Below are positions 1-11,027 of a DNA stretch of 64,000 nt, piece by piece. The position numbers and the translations under genes were made by a program. Positions within the stretch are counted from its first letter, which is position 1. Each line of letters begins with the position of its first letter. The stretch comes from Meira nashicola (Eukaryota; Basidiomycota; Exobasidiomycetes; Exobasidiales; Brachybasidiaceae), in NCBI GenBank assembly GCA_001600355.1, contig BCJU01000001.1:6138013-6202012 (forward strand). Reading direction: 5' to 3'. The notes below the pieces were generated by a model. It saw nothing but the letters and a program-made list of their open reading frames with translations. It searched no databases and was not told where the DNA came from.

Positions 1-1821
1 CTGCATCGCCTGAAAGGGCAAGCACAAATGGCAAAGCTAAAGAAGTAGAAACACAACAAAATGGAATAAGCAAACAACCAAGAACATCAGAAGCATCTGC
101 TCATAAAACACACGCAGGACAAGATGGGGATGAGGGAATGGGAGAATTTGAAGATGCGTTCGAAGATGAATTTGAAGAGGAAAGTGTCGAAGGAAGTGAA
201 GATGGAGAAGGAATGGAAATTGATGGAGTCAAGGTTGATGGTGAAATTCAGCGACCTGAAGGCGATGATGATGAGGAACAAGAGCCAGAGACAAAAGTAT
301 ACATTCCCGGTGTGGGAGAAGCACTACCTGAAGGTCAAACATTAGAGCCCGATCAGTCTGCATATGAGATGCTACATCGTCTCAATGTCACTTGGCCATG
401 TCTATCTTTTGACATTTTACAGGATCATCTTGGATCTACAAGCAGACGGTACCCCCACTCGGCATACTTTGTTGCAGGAACACAAGCAGACACTGCCAAG
501 AACAATGAACTGATGGTTATGAAAGCTAGTGCTTTGCATAAAACCCAGAAAGATGGAGGTGAGTACTTTTGACTCATGTATTATATTATCGATGATGTCT
601 GAGGCATTTGGCTGTATGAGCGCATCCTTCTTCGGAGGGATGTTTGCTCGATGCCGAAAACTATCTCGCTACCTTATTTTTCAACTTCTGAGCTTTTCAC
701 ATGCACTTTTGCATTATTTTGTTTTCTTCGGACGACTTACTGACACGTTTGCTTTTACTACAGATGAAGAGGATGATGACGACGACGACGATGACGATGA
801 CAATTTGGACGATGATGCAATTCTAGAATACAAGTCAATACCGCATCTCGGAGGAATAAATCGAGTTCGTGCTGCTCCAGTGGCTGCACCTACTGTTTCT
901 TCTGAGCCAAGTTTGGACCCGTATCCAGTCGCAACTTGGTCAGAGCTTGGTCAAGTGGATATTTGGGATGTCAGACCATTATTTAATGCTCTAGATAGAC
1001 CTGGAAGCAGTACATTCGACCGCAAAGGATATAAACCTATGCACACTGTCAAATCGCATTCTATTGAAGGTTATGCAATGGACTGGGCCGGATCGGGAGG
1101 AGGTGCAACAGGAAGAGCATCATCATTGAGATTATTGACCGGAGACTGCCACAGCAAGATCTTTCTCACAACATCCTCACAAGCTGGCTTCACCACCCAC
1201 CCTAATGCTTTCTTGAGCCACACATCTTCCGTGGAAGATCTACAATGGTCACCTAAAGAGCCTACCGTATTTGCAAGTTGCTCTGCTGATAAAAGTATTC
1301 GTATTTGGGATGTTCGGGTGAAGAGCAAGAGAAGTGTGATTAATGTGGAAGACGCACACGATCAAGATGTCAATGTAATCAGTTGGAACAAGACCACCGA
1401 CTACTTGTTATTGTCTGGAGGCGATGAAGGTTGTGTCAAGGTTTGGGATTTGAGAAACTTTAAACCTGCTACTGCGGGCTCTACACCTGCTGAAAAGCCT
1501 TCTGCTGTTGCTTCCTTCCAATGGCATACAGCACCCATCTCTAGCGTTGAATGGCATCCAACAGAAGACTCTGTCTTTGCTGCAAGTGGAAGAGATGATC
1601 AAGTCACACTTTGGGATCTTTCCGTTGAGCAGGATGAAGAAGAAGCGGCAGCAAGAGAATCTTATAAAGGACCTGATGGAAAAGATGTGCCTCATCAATT
1701 GCTCTTCTGCCATCAAGGTGCAAGTGAAATCAAAGAAGTTCATTGGCATCCCCAAATTAATGGAATGCTCATCAGTACAAGTGCTGATGGATTCCATTTG
1801 TTCAAAACCATCTCTGTATAA
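1..1821 (+). CDS. RRB1: Ribosome assembly WD40 protein RRB1/GRWD1 (5' end possibly outside window)
   Basis: Nuclear WD40 chaperone of ribosomal protein L3 in 60S assembly (family knowledge). Exon 1 runs to 558 and exon 2 is 764-1821, joined by a GT-AG intron of 205 nt in phase 1. The N-terminal part is strongly acidic, followed by the family segment YIPG...LSFDILQDHLG...FVAGTQAD, an Asp run just after the intron, and then WD repeats with RIWDVR, KVWDLR and TLWDLS endings; the protein ends FHLFKTISV. The reading frame stays open to the left edge, so the start is either the ATG at 138 or lies upstream. It is convergent with the L32 gene. The intron is about three times longer than others in the window. 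Confidence 0.93.
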
Positions 1822-1965
1822 TAATATCATTTCAGTGCTTATTTTTAATGTATACCGCATGCTAGCTCAATTGAGTTGCATCTTTTATCACGGAAATGTT
1901 GTATGTTTGAGTTGTCTGTTTATTCAATGATAAGACTAGAAGTACATGTGTGGTAAGAACATTGC

Positions 1966-2481
1966 TTATTTTTCTTTAGCTTGTTCTAGGCGAGCTTCTT
2001 GTTTTTGCGTACGCGAGATGAAGCTATAACAATGTGCGCAAATATGATGAGCAAGTTTGGGTTTTCCACATGCAGGACAATGGACGAAATCGACACGATC
2101 TTTGAGACCTTTGTTAGCATGTCTCATTGCCTTTCTTGAGTGACTAATTTTAGATTTTGGAACTGCGTGTAACATACCATCCCATTCGAGAACCTCATCT
2201 GACACGGATGCGGGAGTGAGAGGTTCACTTTGAGCACCAGCCAAAGCAGGAATATGCAATGTATCTTCGACTGAAGAGGGGATCAGTCTATTGAGCCATG
2301 TTGGTAATGATGGTAGTTGAATAATAGCCTTTACGTTGGCGACTCTGAATGCGATTTCTCTTTGTGCGATAGGAGAAGAAGTCGAAAATAGCCTAGAAGA
2401 AGATTGTCTGCTACTTCTTGAGTGAACGAGGACAGATTTTCGTAGAACCGTTCTTGAAGTTGATGCAATTGGCGATGCCAT
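1966..2481 (-). CDS. MRPL32: Mitochondrial large ribosomal subunit protein bL32m
   Basis: Structural protein of the mitochondrial large ribosomal subunit. The 171-residue product has a Ser/Arg-rich, acid-poor N-terminus typical of a mitochondrial presequence (MASPIASTSRTVLRKS...), then the L32 signature: VPKSKISHSRKAMRHA followed by a zinc-binding pair CPACG and CAHC near the C-terminus. The ATG at 2481 was chosen over one 48 nt upstream (2529) because it begins the presequence-like segment directly. Single exon. The 3' end faces RRB1 and the 5' end faces SED5. Confidence 0.9.
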   Translation of the reverse strand: MASPIASTSRTVLRKSVLVHSRSSRQSSSRLFSTSSPIAQREIAFRVANVKAIIQLPSLPTWLNRLIPSSVEDTLHIPALAGAQSEPLTPASVSDEVLEWDGMLHAVPKSKISHSRKAMRHANKGLKDRVDFVHCPACGKPKLAHHICAHCYSFISRTQKQEARLEQAKEK

Positions 2482-2795
2482 ATTGAAGATATTGTGACGA
2501 AAAAGTCGTGTGATCGTGATGATGACCAAGAAGTCTGCTTGCGCTAAAGGCTGAATTCTTCTAAAATGAAAAAAAAAAATTACTCACCCTACCAATACGC
2601 GCTGCAGCCCAGCAAAAAACGTGAGTTGCAAGGCAGGGCTGATTGCACTCTCCGCTTACCGAAAGGCGTACGTTCAAGGCCAACAAACACTCTTGAATGC
2701 AGGCACAACACTTTTGTATGAAACAAACCAACACACAGAATCCTTAAGGGTAGATTTTACCCACCATCCAAGGCTTTAATTGAGAGCAGACAGAG

Positions 2796-4269
2796 ATGAT
2801 GTCTGCACGACACGATATGTTGTCAGCCTATGGCTCGAATCCTGCCTCACTCAAAGATCGAACAGCTGAATTCCAGCAATTGATCGCCGCACAAACATCC
2901 GGTGGATCGACATATATTTCTCCAAGAGAAAGACTGTTACAAGGAGGAGCTTCAGGACCAATTAGTAGAGTAGGAACACCTTCCTCGCAAACGGCAGTGA
3001 ATGGGCAGCCATCACAAGGTCTAGCAAAGACACCAAAAGGTGAATTTGCGCGAAGAGCACAAGCAATTGGAAAGGATATCAGTGATACAACAGGCAAGCT
3101 AGGACGGCTAGCACAACGTGAGTCTTTTTGGAATGTTGTTGTGATTGTATTGACAAGAGTACTGACTTTTGCTTCCCCTTTTCAATGATAGTGGCGAGAA
3201 GAAAGACATTATTTGATGATCGGCCTGTGGAGATTAGTGAATTGACGTACATTATCAAACATGATATTGCAGCCATCAATAAACAGCTCTCCGACCTACA
3301 ATCATTCAATAAACAACAAAAATTGCAGAGCGGAGGTGGAAAAGGGAAAGGAGCAGAAAAGGCTGATGAACATCGTGGAAATGTGGTAACGCTACTACAA
3401 ACGAAACTGGCCAATGCGACGACCAGCTTCCAGGATATTCTCGAAGTTCGAACACAGGTAGGTAGTGAGAATGATGGGGATAGAAAGAGATGTGATATTA
3501 ACTTGTTGTTTTACATTTTTTTCCCCAGAACATGAAAGCATCCCGAGACCGAACAGAGCAATTCGCATATAATGGAGCACCAAACGGACAACTCGGATCT
3601 AACTCAGGTGAGTGTTTGATGCTCAAATGTTGTGCCGATAAAACAAATGAGCGGCTAACTGATTCTTGTAGTATTACGATCCCGTAACCCCGTCCCCCCC
3701 TCACGACCAGATTCGCCGCTTTATAATCCTAACCGAGCAGGGCCAGCAGGCACAGCTGTCGCCCATAGAACACAGCCAGGTGGAGCATCGGCAGGAGGAG
3801 CGAATGCGGTCGCATTGGATGATGATAACGGCAAGAATAAGGGAAGTGAATTCTTGGCATTGGATATGGGAGCAGCACCAACGAATGGGAATCAATATAT
3901 GCAAATGCAACTTATGGACGGTGGACAAGATTCATATATGCAACAACGCTCTTCTGCTATTGAATCTATCGAATCGACAATCAGTGAATTAGGACAAATC
4001 TTTGGACAACTTGCACACATGGTTGCCGAACAACGTGATACAGTTCAAAGGATCGATAGTGACGTTTATGATGTTGCAGATAATGTAAGCGGTGCTCAGA
4101 GGGAATTATTAAAGTACTATGCAAGCGTATCGAGTAATCGTTGGCTAATGTTGAAGATCTTTGGAGTGAGTAGGATTGATGTTGGGAATTTGCTGTGCTT
4201 ATACTGACCTCATAATTCAATAAACAGGTTTTGATTGTATTTTTCCTTATCTTTATCTTGGTAAGCTGA
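2796..4269 (+). CDS. SED5: Syntaxin-5 type Qa-SNARE SED5
   Basis: Golgi t-SNARE for ER-to-Golgi and intra-Golgi fusion (family knowledge). Five exons: 2796-3117, 3192-3457, 3529-3607, 3672-4165 and 4228-4269, with introns of 74, 71, 64 and 62 nt and clean GT-AG borders. The N-terminus (DRTAEFQQL) matches the Sed5 N-peptide region that binds Sly1. An Habc-like helical region follows, then a SNARE motif around SSAIESIESTISELGQIF and QLAHMVAEQRDTVQRID. The last tiny exon completes the tail anchor (IFG/VLIVFFLIFILVS). This is the most intron-rich gene in the window. The start could be either of two adjacent ATGs. Confidence 0.92.
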
Positions 4270-5122
4270 AAACACAGCCGTCTTCCTACAGCCGAGATGA
4301 AGGAGAACCACCGTTGCCATCAATCGGCATCTGCTAAAAATACTAATGATCAATAGACACTTCACGTGCAATTCTATACCCTATCAATCAACATGAGAGA
4401 TCATTAGGCTGGTCTGCATTGCATGATTCAACTCCAGTCTTGATTTAATTATTCTTCCTATCACACTTTCCCCGACGTTTCTTCATTTGACCGAACCCGC
4501 CACTGCAAGAAAAAAGCAGTGCGGTTAAATGCGCCGGGTCAAACGGTGAAAGCCGTGTAGATTCGGATAGTGTTTGAGGGTAATAGAATACTGTAGTGTT
4601 TATGTGCCGGCGCATGACGTTTACTGTTTTGAGGCTGTAAGCGCAGCGCCGCGAAGGGAGGGGGAAAGAATGAATTTTCGCTTAGAAAGGAGAAACTCCT
4701 CTTGTTAAATGCCTAAACCACATTTGTTGTAAGAGGGTGTCAAAAATTTAATCTAGCACAGATGCACAAAGAAAACCGATCAAAGCAAAACTGCAGAGAA
4801 CGTTGCGCGCGCAAGGTTCAGTGCGTGCTTGCGCAGGGCATACAGCCTCCGGCCTTAAGGAAATGACCTCTTTTACAGTCATCCGCGTGCAATATTCGGC
4901 CGGAGAGGAGGATTTCAAAAATCTCCATATAAATCTACCATCGTCATCATTCGACAATCACAATAGTGCGAGGCCACTCCCTCTGCTCTATCTTTATACC
5001 AAACCTATTCAAGAAGGTTCGAATTGATTTAAGAAAGACACTTGCGTGTGGGCAAGAGTGTCGTGCGCCCATCACGAAACATACAACAAATACATCGAAT
5101 TCTTCATTCTTAATCGACAAAG
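4270..5122. other. Intergenic, SED5 to bZIP gene
   Basis: About 850 nt without a supportable gene. It holds the SED5 3' region and the probable promoter and long leader of the bZIP gene. A GC-rich patch lies around 4600-4660. Short ORFs on both strands lack any recognisable motif. Confidence 0.6.
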
Positions 5123-6910
5123 ATGTCATTTGAAGATTCAAATTCTTTCCTTTTTGGATTGAATCATTTCACCTCTCCCGGTGCAAATCCATCTTCTCAT
5201 TCCAACGATCCCAACCATAACGGTAACATCGACAGAGATGGAGGTTCGACTAGCTTACTTGACGGATTAAGCGCTTTTGGCGCTCCAGGAAGCAGCGCAC
5301 CTGGTACCGATCATCAAACCGGTAATGATATCGTTGAGGGAGGCAGCTTTGCTGAGCAATTGGCATTATGGACTAATGCAAATTTCAGCTTTGATGGTCC
5401 AACCGGTCATGCACTTTTGGGAGACGAAGAGAAAGATAAAGAGGGTAAAGACAAAGAAGACGATCAAGGTGATGCTGATCGTCGTGCTGGCAAACGCTCT
5501 CGCAAGAAGAAGAATGACGATACACCAAACGATACACCTAATGCGGGGCGCAATCTTAACAACGGTAAACGAAACGGTAAAGATCGCCTCCGAGACGAAA
5601 ACCAATTATCAGCACCTCAATCACCTATCGAGCCCATTCAACAACGTGATGCTGCCGGTTTGCATTCTCTTAACTACTTTGGCCAGCAACCCAACAAAGG
5701 GAATGAACCTCGTTCTCATAATGACGTCAGATCGCCATCTGCTTTCCAGGGCAACCTGCCATTCGGCGCTTCTACACCATTTGTGAACGGACACAATGGT
5801 GCTCAGCCAAACACAAGTGGACCGTTGGATTTGACATCTTTGCTTGCTTTGCAACAATTATTGAGCCAAAATCCATTGGCAATGGCCTCTTTGGGAAGCT
5901 TCAATGGTTTGAATCCACAATTGGGCGCTTTAGGAAATCAATTGGGCGGATTTGGAGGCAATCTCAGCGGTCCAATTTTACAACAACTGCAATCTCTTCA
6001 GCAACAACAACAGCAACAACAAAGCAACGGACGTGCTCATCAGCAAAATGGAGTCACTTCAGCTCCTCCACCGTCACCTTTCCCCGGTGGACAATTCTCT
6101 GGATTTAACTTTGCCAACGGTAATGGTCAAGGAGTCAATGGACATCATGCTCCATTCGGCAACGTTTCTCACGGAGTCACACCGAATGGCTTCAATGGCG
6201 TCAATATGAACAACTCCATCTCTCACTCTGCGGCCTCATCAAACAGCGAAAACTCACCAGAAGGACCTCGATCCTCCATGGATGAAGGCAAAGGTGGTGA
6301 CAGGATTCGCATGACCGCTGAAGAGCGTGCCGATATTCTCTCCAAGCGAGCAGCCGAGCGAGATATCATTCCACCTTTGAAATTGATTGATACCGGGAAC
6401 CCAGAAGCTGATGCAGAAGCAAACCGTAATGCAATCGAAGAGGATAAACGTCGTCGTAACACTGCTGCCAGTGCTCGTTTCCGCATGAAAAAGAAACAAC
6501 GTGAAGCCGCTTTAGAATCTCATACCAAAGAATTGCAAGATCAATTGGCTGACCTACGTGAAGAGCTTGAAAAGTTACGCAATGAAAACCAATGGTTGAA
6601 AGATTTGATCCAAGTCCGATCGGGTTCGGATGAGGAAAAGAAACTTGATGGAAAGGGAGGATCTTCTGTCGAGGCTTTGCAAGCTGCACAACAATTACAA
6701 GCATTGCAACACGCAGTTTCCACACAACAAGCAGCCCAAGCACAATTGCAACGTTCCAATTCCACAAATAACTCCATCATCAATGGAAGTCCTAATAGCG
6801 CCAAAGAACGCACAAGGGATACAGGTATCCGTCCTCGCGGTGTGGGCACGCAAACCAATTTCGCAGAAGAGGTTTCTGCTGCTGGTCAAAAGCGTGATCG
6901 TGAGTTGTAA
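5123..6910 (+). CDS. bZIP transcription factor, CYS3/MetR/Zip1-like
   Basis: Single-exon gene for 595 residues. The C-terminal third has a complete bZIP: a basic region near residue 439-460 (RRRNTAASARFRMKKKQRE) and a leucine zipper (LQDQLADLREELEKLRNENQWL). The NTAASARFR(I/M)KKKQRE form is characteristic of the sulfur regulators CYS-3/MetR and of Zip1 relatives. That suggests control of sulfur-amino-acid or stress genes, which is family inference. The N-terminal 400 residues are low complexity, rich in Asn, Gly and Ser, with a polyglutamine tract near residue 290-300 and a Lys/Arg-rich patch near 120-130. Two possible nuclear localisation patches are visible. Confidence 0.88.
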   Translation: MSFEDSNSFLFGLNHFTSPGANPSSHSNDPNHNGNIDRDGGSTSLLDGLSAFGAPGSSAPGTDHQTGNDIVEGGSFAEQLALWTNANFSFDGPTGHALLGDEEKDKEGKDKEDDQGDADRRAGKRSRKKKNDDTPNDTPNAGRNLNNGKRNGKDRLRDENQLSAPQSPIEPIQQRDAAGLHSLNYFGQQPNKGNEPRSHNDVRSPSAFQGNLPFGASTPFVNGHNGAQPNTSGPLDLTSLLALQQLLSQNPLAMASLGSFNGLNPQLGALGNQLGGFGGNLSGPILQQLQSLQQQQQQQQSNGRAHQQNGVTSAPPPSPFPGGQFSGFNFANGNGQGVNGHHAPFGNVSHGVTPNGFNGVNMNNSISHSAASSNSENSPEGPRSSMDEGKGGDRIRMTAEERADILSKRAAERDIIPPLKLIDTGNPEADAEANRNAIEEDKRRRNTAASARFRMKKKQREAALESHTKELQDQLADLREELEKLRNENQWLKDLIQVRSGSDEEKKLDGKGGSSVEALQAAQQLQALQHAVSTQQAAQAQLQRSNSTNNSIINGSPNSAKERTRDTGIRPRGVGTQTNFAEEVSAAGQKRDREL

Positions 6911-7363
6911 AGGAATTCAGTGCAATTTTACACACATAAAAGCATGATCACCGATGTACATTGTCCAACACATCTGTCAATATGGTGTCATTGCCTTTGA
7001 GTTCTTCTCCAACAGAGGAATGGTGGAATGATTGCACTTAAAAAATACCCGTGAAAAATAATGGTTTCCTCTCTCTTCTACTCGGGAAAATATACTTAAA
7101 ACACAAAAAAAGAGCATCGAAAGGATTGATTCTCAACTTTTCTCATACTCATTTCAAGTGTTCAAAAATGGTCTCGCGCTTCGCAGAAAATAAAAAAAGA
7201 ATGCTTCTCCTCTCACTCCTCCTTTGCTTATTTGCTTTATCTATTTTTTTTTATTCTTGTCATACTATAGAGGGCTTTAAGCCTGATTTGTATTCGGTAC
7301 ATATATATGAACAAATGATGATTCAATTCAATCGCGACAAAGGTACATGGAAATGATTACGAT
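6911..7363. other. Intergenic, bZIP gene to nitroreductase gene
   Basis: 3' regions of two convergent genes. Apart from the doubtful 62-codon ORF at 7168-7356 and A/T-rich runs, nothing is seen. Confidence 0.5.
7168..7356 (+). CDS. Possible small membrane ORF, doubtful
   Basis: ATG at 7168 opens 62 codons. After a short basic N-terminus (RFAENKKR) there is one strongly hydrophobic segment (LLLSLLLCLFALSIFFYS), followed by a polar tail. It ends 8 nt from the stop of the convergent nitroreductase-like gene. A signal-anchor or secreted micro-protein is possible, but so is chance in AT-rich DNA. I recognise no family. Confidence 0.22.
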   Translation: MVSRFAENKKRMLLLSLLLCLFALSIFFYSCHTIEGFKPDLYSVHIYEQMMIQFNRDKGTWK

Positions 7364-8133
7364 TTAAGTCTGTTTTGCTCCAAACACTTTGAAACGTTCA
7401 GAATCGTCTATGTACTTCTTCTCTGGTGGAGTAGCGATTGGGGTGCCGAAGACTAATTCAGCATGCAATGTCCATTCGTCTGGAACACCATATTTTTCCA
7501 CAATGGTGGCAGGAGCTGCTTGAACGTTCTACAAAAGGATAAAGAATGTGGGAAATGTCAGTTCATGTTAATAAAATATGTTATTTGCAATTCACTCACA
7601 TGTTGAAGGTTTGCACCATACCCTGCAATTTCTAATGCAGTCCAAGTATTAACTTGAGCCATACCTGAAGCATGATTTGACCATTGTGGGAAAAATTTAG
7701 CAATGACAGCATGATCTTTTTGTAAATCTTTAATTACGTTTTCATCTTCAAAGAATAAAGCAGTACCATAAGCTTGTTTGAATAAATCATATCTTGGACC
7801 AATATGAGCCCAAACTGCTTCATCCGTAATTGCTTTTCGCATTGATGGTTGAACAATATTTGACCAATAATTTTTATGATCTTCACCTAATAAGATTACA
7901 ACACGAGATGTTTGACTGTTAAATGCTGAAGGTGATTCACGAACTGTTGATTTGATAAGAGAAATAAGTTCTCCATCAGGTAAGATTGGCGTATTATTTA
8001 ATGCATGAATAGATCTACGTTGTTTGATCAGTTGCAAAAATTCTTGAGCTTTTTGTAATTTTGACGACATGATCACTGATTCTTTTTCAACGGTTGAGTT
8101 CGAAGAAAAGGCTTTTTTGATAGAAGTAAGCAT
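7364..8133 (-). CDS. Nitroreductase-family oxidoreductase, HBN1/FRM2-like
   Basis: Probable FMN-dependent oxidoreductase of the small fungal nitroreductase family (Hbn1/Frm2 group), linked in yeast to lipid and oxidative-stress signalling. Exon 1 is 7600-8133 and exon 2 is 7364-7528, with a 71-nt intron in phase 0. Diagnostic blocks are the N-terminal QFLQLIKQRRSIHAL-type FMN-binding stretch with RRS, the middle ESPSAFNSQTSRVVILLG block, and the C-terminal LEIAGYGANLQH/NVQAAPATIVEKYGVP spanning the splice junction. The product is 232 residues from the first ATG. A second ATG at 8070 (MSSKLQKAQE) gives 211 residues, closer to the family size, and may be the real start. Confidence 0.85.
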
Positions 8134-9115
8134 TGATGTGGGTGTGTGTTGTTATTGATCTCAAAGAGAGATTCAATGCTCGCTATTTATATCTTTCATC
8201 CTGTTTCACAAACAAATGTTAAGGAGTAATCCAACTTCTATAACACAAATAAGGCCTTTCATTCACAAGCCATGAAACGGGGAAATCTCCGAAATATTTA
8301 TGAAGAAAAATAATAAAATATACAAAAAAATTCATACGGCCGATTGATAAAACGATGCTGAGTTGAATCTTTCGGAGAATATCAATTGTTACAAATCTAT
8401 AAATATTTATTTGTTCGCAAGATGGCGGCAATCCTTTCGTCCGATTAACCCAGGCAGACAAGCAGACAGGTAGTACACACTCAGGCGGATAGCCCCGCGT
8501 AAATTTAAATTTTAACTCCGTTTTATTATTTTATTTGTGTATATTTTATTATTTTTTACCGCTTAAAGTCAGATAATCTTCTCCGGGTGAATATAAAGGT
8601 CGAATAGCAAGTTTTCAAAGAAGGATTGCTGGTTGCTTCTTCTAATAGAGAATTAGGTACCTGAATGATGCATTTCTGATCTCGATCCACTACCAGATAC
8701 AAGATGATGTAAGCTAACCATCAAATTGTACTGAATGATATAAGCAAACCATCAGATTATGCGGAATGATTAAGTAAGCATCTCTGTTCTTCTTAATTTT
8801 TGTACCTTTGACTCGTTCTATCTTATAATCTGACATTCATATTATACAATGGACGATAACTTGGTAACCTTGACCTCATATTTGATAGCATGATAAAGAA
8901 GAGAATCATCCGTATCCCTTGCATTTGTGGTACCAAAGTACTTTGTGTGTAAAACGCGAAAGGCACCTTGAACGCGTTCTTTACCAAGCCGAGACTGGAT
9001 TAGTGCCGTTTGTTGGTGTGGCAAGAAGTTAGAAATTTTAAAGTTCACCTTTAGCTTCATTTAGGCCAACACCATCACTTTCCTGTTCCCTTCCCAAGAA
9101 GAAAAGACGGCAAGG
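8134..9115. other. Intergenic, divergent promoters of nitroreductase and mannosyltransferase genes
   Basis: About 980 nt, A/T-rich, between two divergently transcribed genes. It carries the short imperfect repeat listed at 8708-8769. No coding potential is recognised. Confidence 0.6.
8708..8769. repeat. Short imperfect tandem repeat, two units of about 31 bp
   Basis: Two adjacent units share the pattern (g/a)taagc(t/a)aaccatca(a/g)att...gaatgat, with roughly 70 percent identity by eye. A partial third copy starts after 8770. No function is apparent; it may be a degenerate minisatellite in the divergent promoter. Confidence 0.4.
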
Positions 9116-10486
9116 ATGACATTCTTGGATCTAATCGGAAGAAGGCCTCAAAGGCTAATCATGCTGGTAGTGATATTCTTGTTATTCTTATCATTATCAA
9201 CTTATTTCACCTTGACGCCAAACAGTTACGAATCTGTACGACAAAGTTGGAAAAGCATTCCAAGACCATGGCAAAATGGTTATAAAGGCGGACTTTCAGA
9301 TGGAACAGCATTACCGTACAGTCAAGAATTAGCTGATATGTATACCCATAACCCTGGCAAGCCAACATCAGCAGAAGATTTGATGAAATGGGCAACAAAA
9401 GGTAGTGATGGAAATTACTACCCACCAACCTACATCCCACAACAGAACAATCAAGCCCCACGTGCAAAGGCTGGCTTTATCGTCTTGGTACGTAATAATG
9501 AAATAGAAGGAATGAGATCGGCAATGTATGATGTTGAATCCAAGTTTAACCGAAAGTATGGATATCCTTGGATCTTTTTGAACAATGAGCCATTCTCGGA
9601 CGATTTCAAAGCGGGTGTTAGACAGATGACCCGATCCGAGATTCGATTCGGTCAAGTCCCAAAGGAACATTGGAGTTATCCTGAATACATTGATCAGAAA
9701 AAGGCAGCTGATGTTCGTGCACAAATGCACAAGGATAACATCATTTACGGAGATAGTGAATCGTACAGACACATGTGTCGTTTCCAATCCGGGTTCTTCT
9801 TCCGTCAACCAGAGACTTTGGATTTGGATTATTATTGGCGAGTAGAACCTGGAACGCAATTATACTGCGATATCGATTACGATCCATTCTTGTTCATGCA
9901 AATGAACAATAAAACATACGGCTTCACGATGGCTTTGCATGAATACCCCGGAACGGTTGCAACACTTTATCAAACAACCAGACAATTCGTTGAAAAGCAT
10001 CCCGAATATGTCTCAAAGAATGCAGGAATGCACTTCTTGACCGATGAACCGGAAAAGTTTATGGACCCTGGATGGAACATGTGCCATTTCTGGAGTAATT
10101 TTGAAATTGGAGATTTACGATTCTGGAGAAGCAAGGTTTACACAGAATACTTTGATCACCTTGACAAATCAGGTGGATTCTTTTATGAAAGATGGGGAGA
10201 TGCTCCTGTACACAGTCTAGCAGCCATCTTGTTCCAAGACAAAAACAAACTTCATCACTTTGACGATATCGGATATTATCACGTTCCATGGAATCATTGT
10301 CCAACAAATCCCGCTTATCACGAAAGCGGAAGATGCGATTGTGATCCCTCAAAATCGTTCGATAGAGAAGGTTATTCATGTTTAAAACAATGGTGGGCTG
10401 GCTCACCTGAGAAAGAACCAAATTACGTTCTCCCCAGATCATTAACTGTTCCTAGAACTTTAACCAATCCAGATGCACCTTACTAA
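9116..10486 (+). CDS. GT15 alpha-1,2-mannosyltransferase, KRE2/MNT1/KTR family
   Basis: Golgi type II membrane enzyme that adds alpha-1,2-mannose to O- or N-linked glycans using GDP-mannose (family knowledge). The 456-residue product has a short cytoplasmic tail, a membrane anchor at about residues 15-33 (LIMLVVIFLLFLSLSTYF), a stem, and a full GT15 domain from about residue 118. That domain contains FIVLVRNNEIEGMR, the block YYWRVEPG near 239-246, and the highly conserved CHFWSNFEIG near 323-332, whose Glu corresponds to the proposed catalytic Glu of yeast Mnt1. The C-terminal HYHVPWNHCP-type block is also present. Single exon. Which KTR subfamily it belongs to cannot be decided by eye. Confidence 0.92.
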   Translation: MTFLDLIGRRPQRLIMLVVIFLLFLSLSTYFTLTPNSYESVRQSWKSIPRPWQNGYKGGLSDGTALPYSQELADMYTHNPGKPTSAEDLMKWATKGSDGNYYPPTYIPQQNNQAPRAKAGFIVLVRNNEIEGMRSAMYDVESKFNRKYGYPWIFLNNEPFSDDFKAGVRQMTRSEIRFGQVPKEHWSYPEYIDQKKAADVRAQMHKDNIIYGDSESYRHMCRFQSGFFFRQPETLDLDYYWRVEPGTQLYCDIDYDPFLFMQMNNKTYGFTMALHEYPGTVATLYQTTRQFVEKHPEYVSKNAGMHFLTDEPEKFMDPGWNMCHFWSNFEIGDLRFWRSKVYTEYFDHLDKSGGFFYERWGDAPVHSLAAILFQDKNKLHHFDDIGYYHVPWNHCPTNPAYHESGRCDCDPSKSFDREGYSCLKQWWAGSPEKEPNYVLPRSLTVPRTLTNPDAPY

Positions 10487-11027
10487 ACTGTATTGTATAC
10501 AAACTTTCTTCTACCACCTTCTCTTGATAAATGGAATTTCATTCAGTCGAGCACATGACGTCACTATGGAAGAAGGTCTTTCGAAAGATCACAGAATGTC
10601 CGTATGATACTCGTTCCAAAGAACAGGAACGCTGCAGATGATAGCGGCATGGTAGTGATTCATAATGTCATTTATTTTCACTATTAAAACATACAAATAA
10701 TTCATTTTGATTATTATATAGCAGTTTTAATAGGAGAGAAATCGACTTTTTGTCGAGGATAATAAGAGGTAAAAAAAAGTCATTTTTCCACCTATTGAAT
10801 CATAGTAAAAATCGTATTTAACTTATTTATAGTCATTTCATTAGGAAGAAAGTTGACTTTTTATTGACGCGCCTCGTTTGCCGGCCAGCGGCATGTACGT
10901 CTGTGCGTCAGCGCCATCTTCTCGTAGAATTAGAGTTTGTAACTCGTTGCTCATATCCATAGCATCAACAATAAGCTGCTTATTCCCACTCTTTTCGCCT
11001 CTATAAAAACCTCACAAACATCAACGA
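10487..11027. other. Intergenic, mannosyltransferase to CHS5
   Basis: A/T-rich spacer with two related segments (near 10722-10760 and 10834-10870) sharing the pattern taggagagaa..gacttttt.ttga. A TATA-like tataaaaac lies about 27 nt before the CHS5 ATG. No gene is seen. Confidence 0.5.

Noticed and set aside
5694..5702. Sixth exact ACAAAGGGA, inside the bZIP coding region
   Set aside because: It encodes part of a protein (Asn-Lys-Gly) in a coding exon far from the mating genes; about one chance match per window is plausible.
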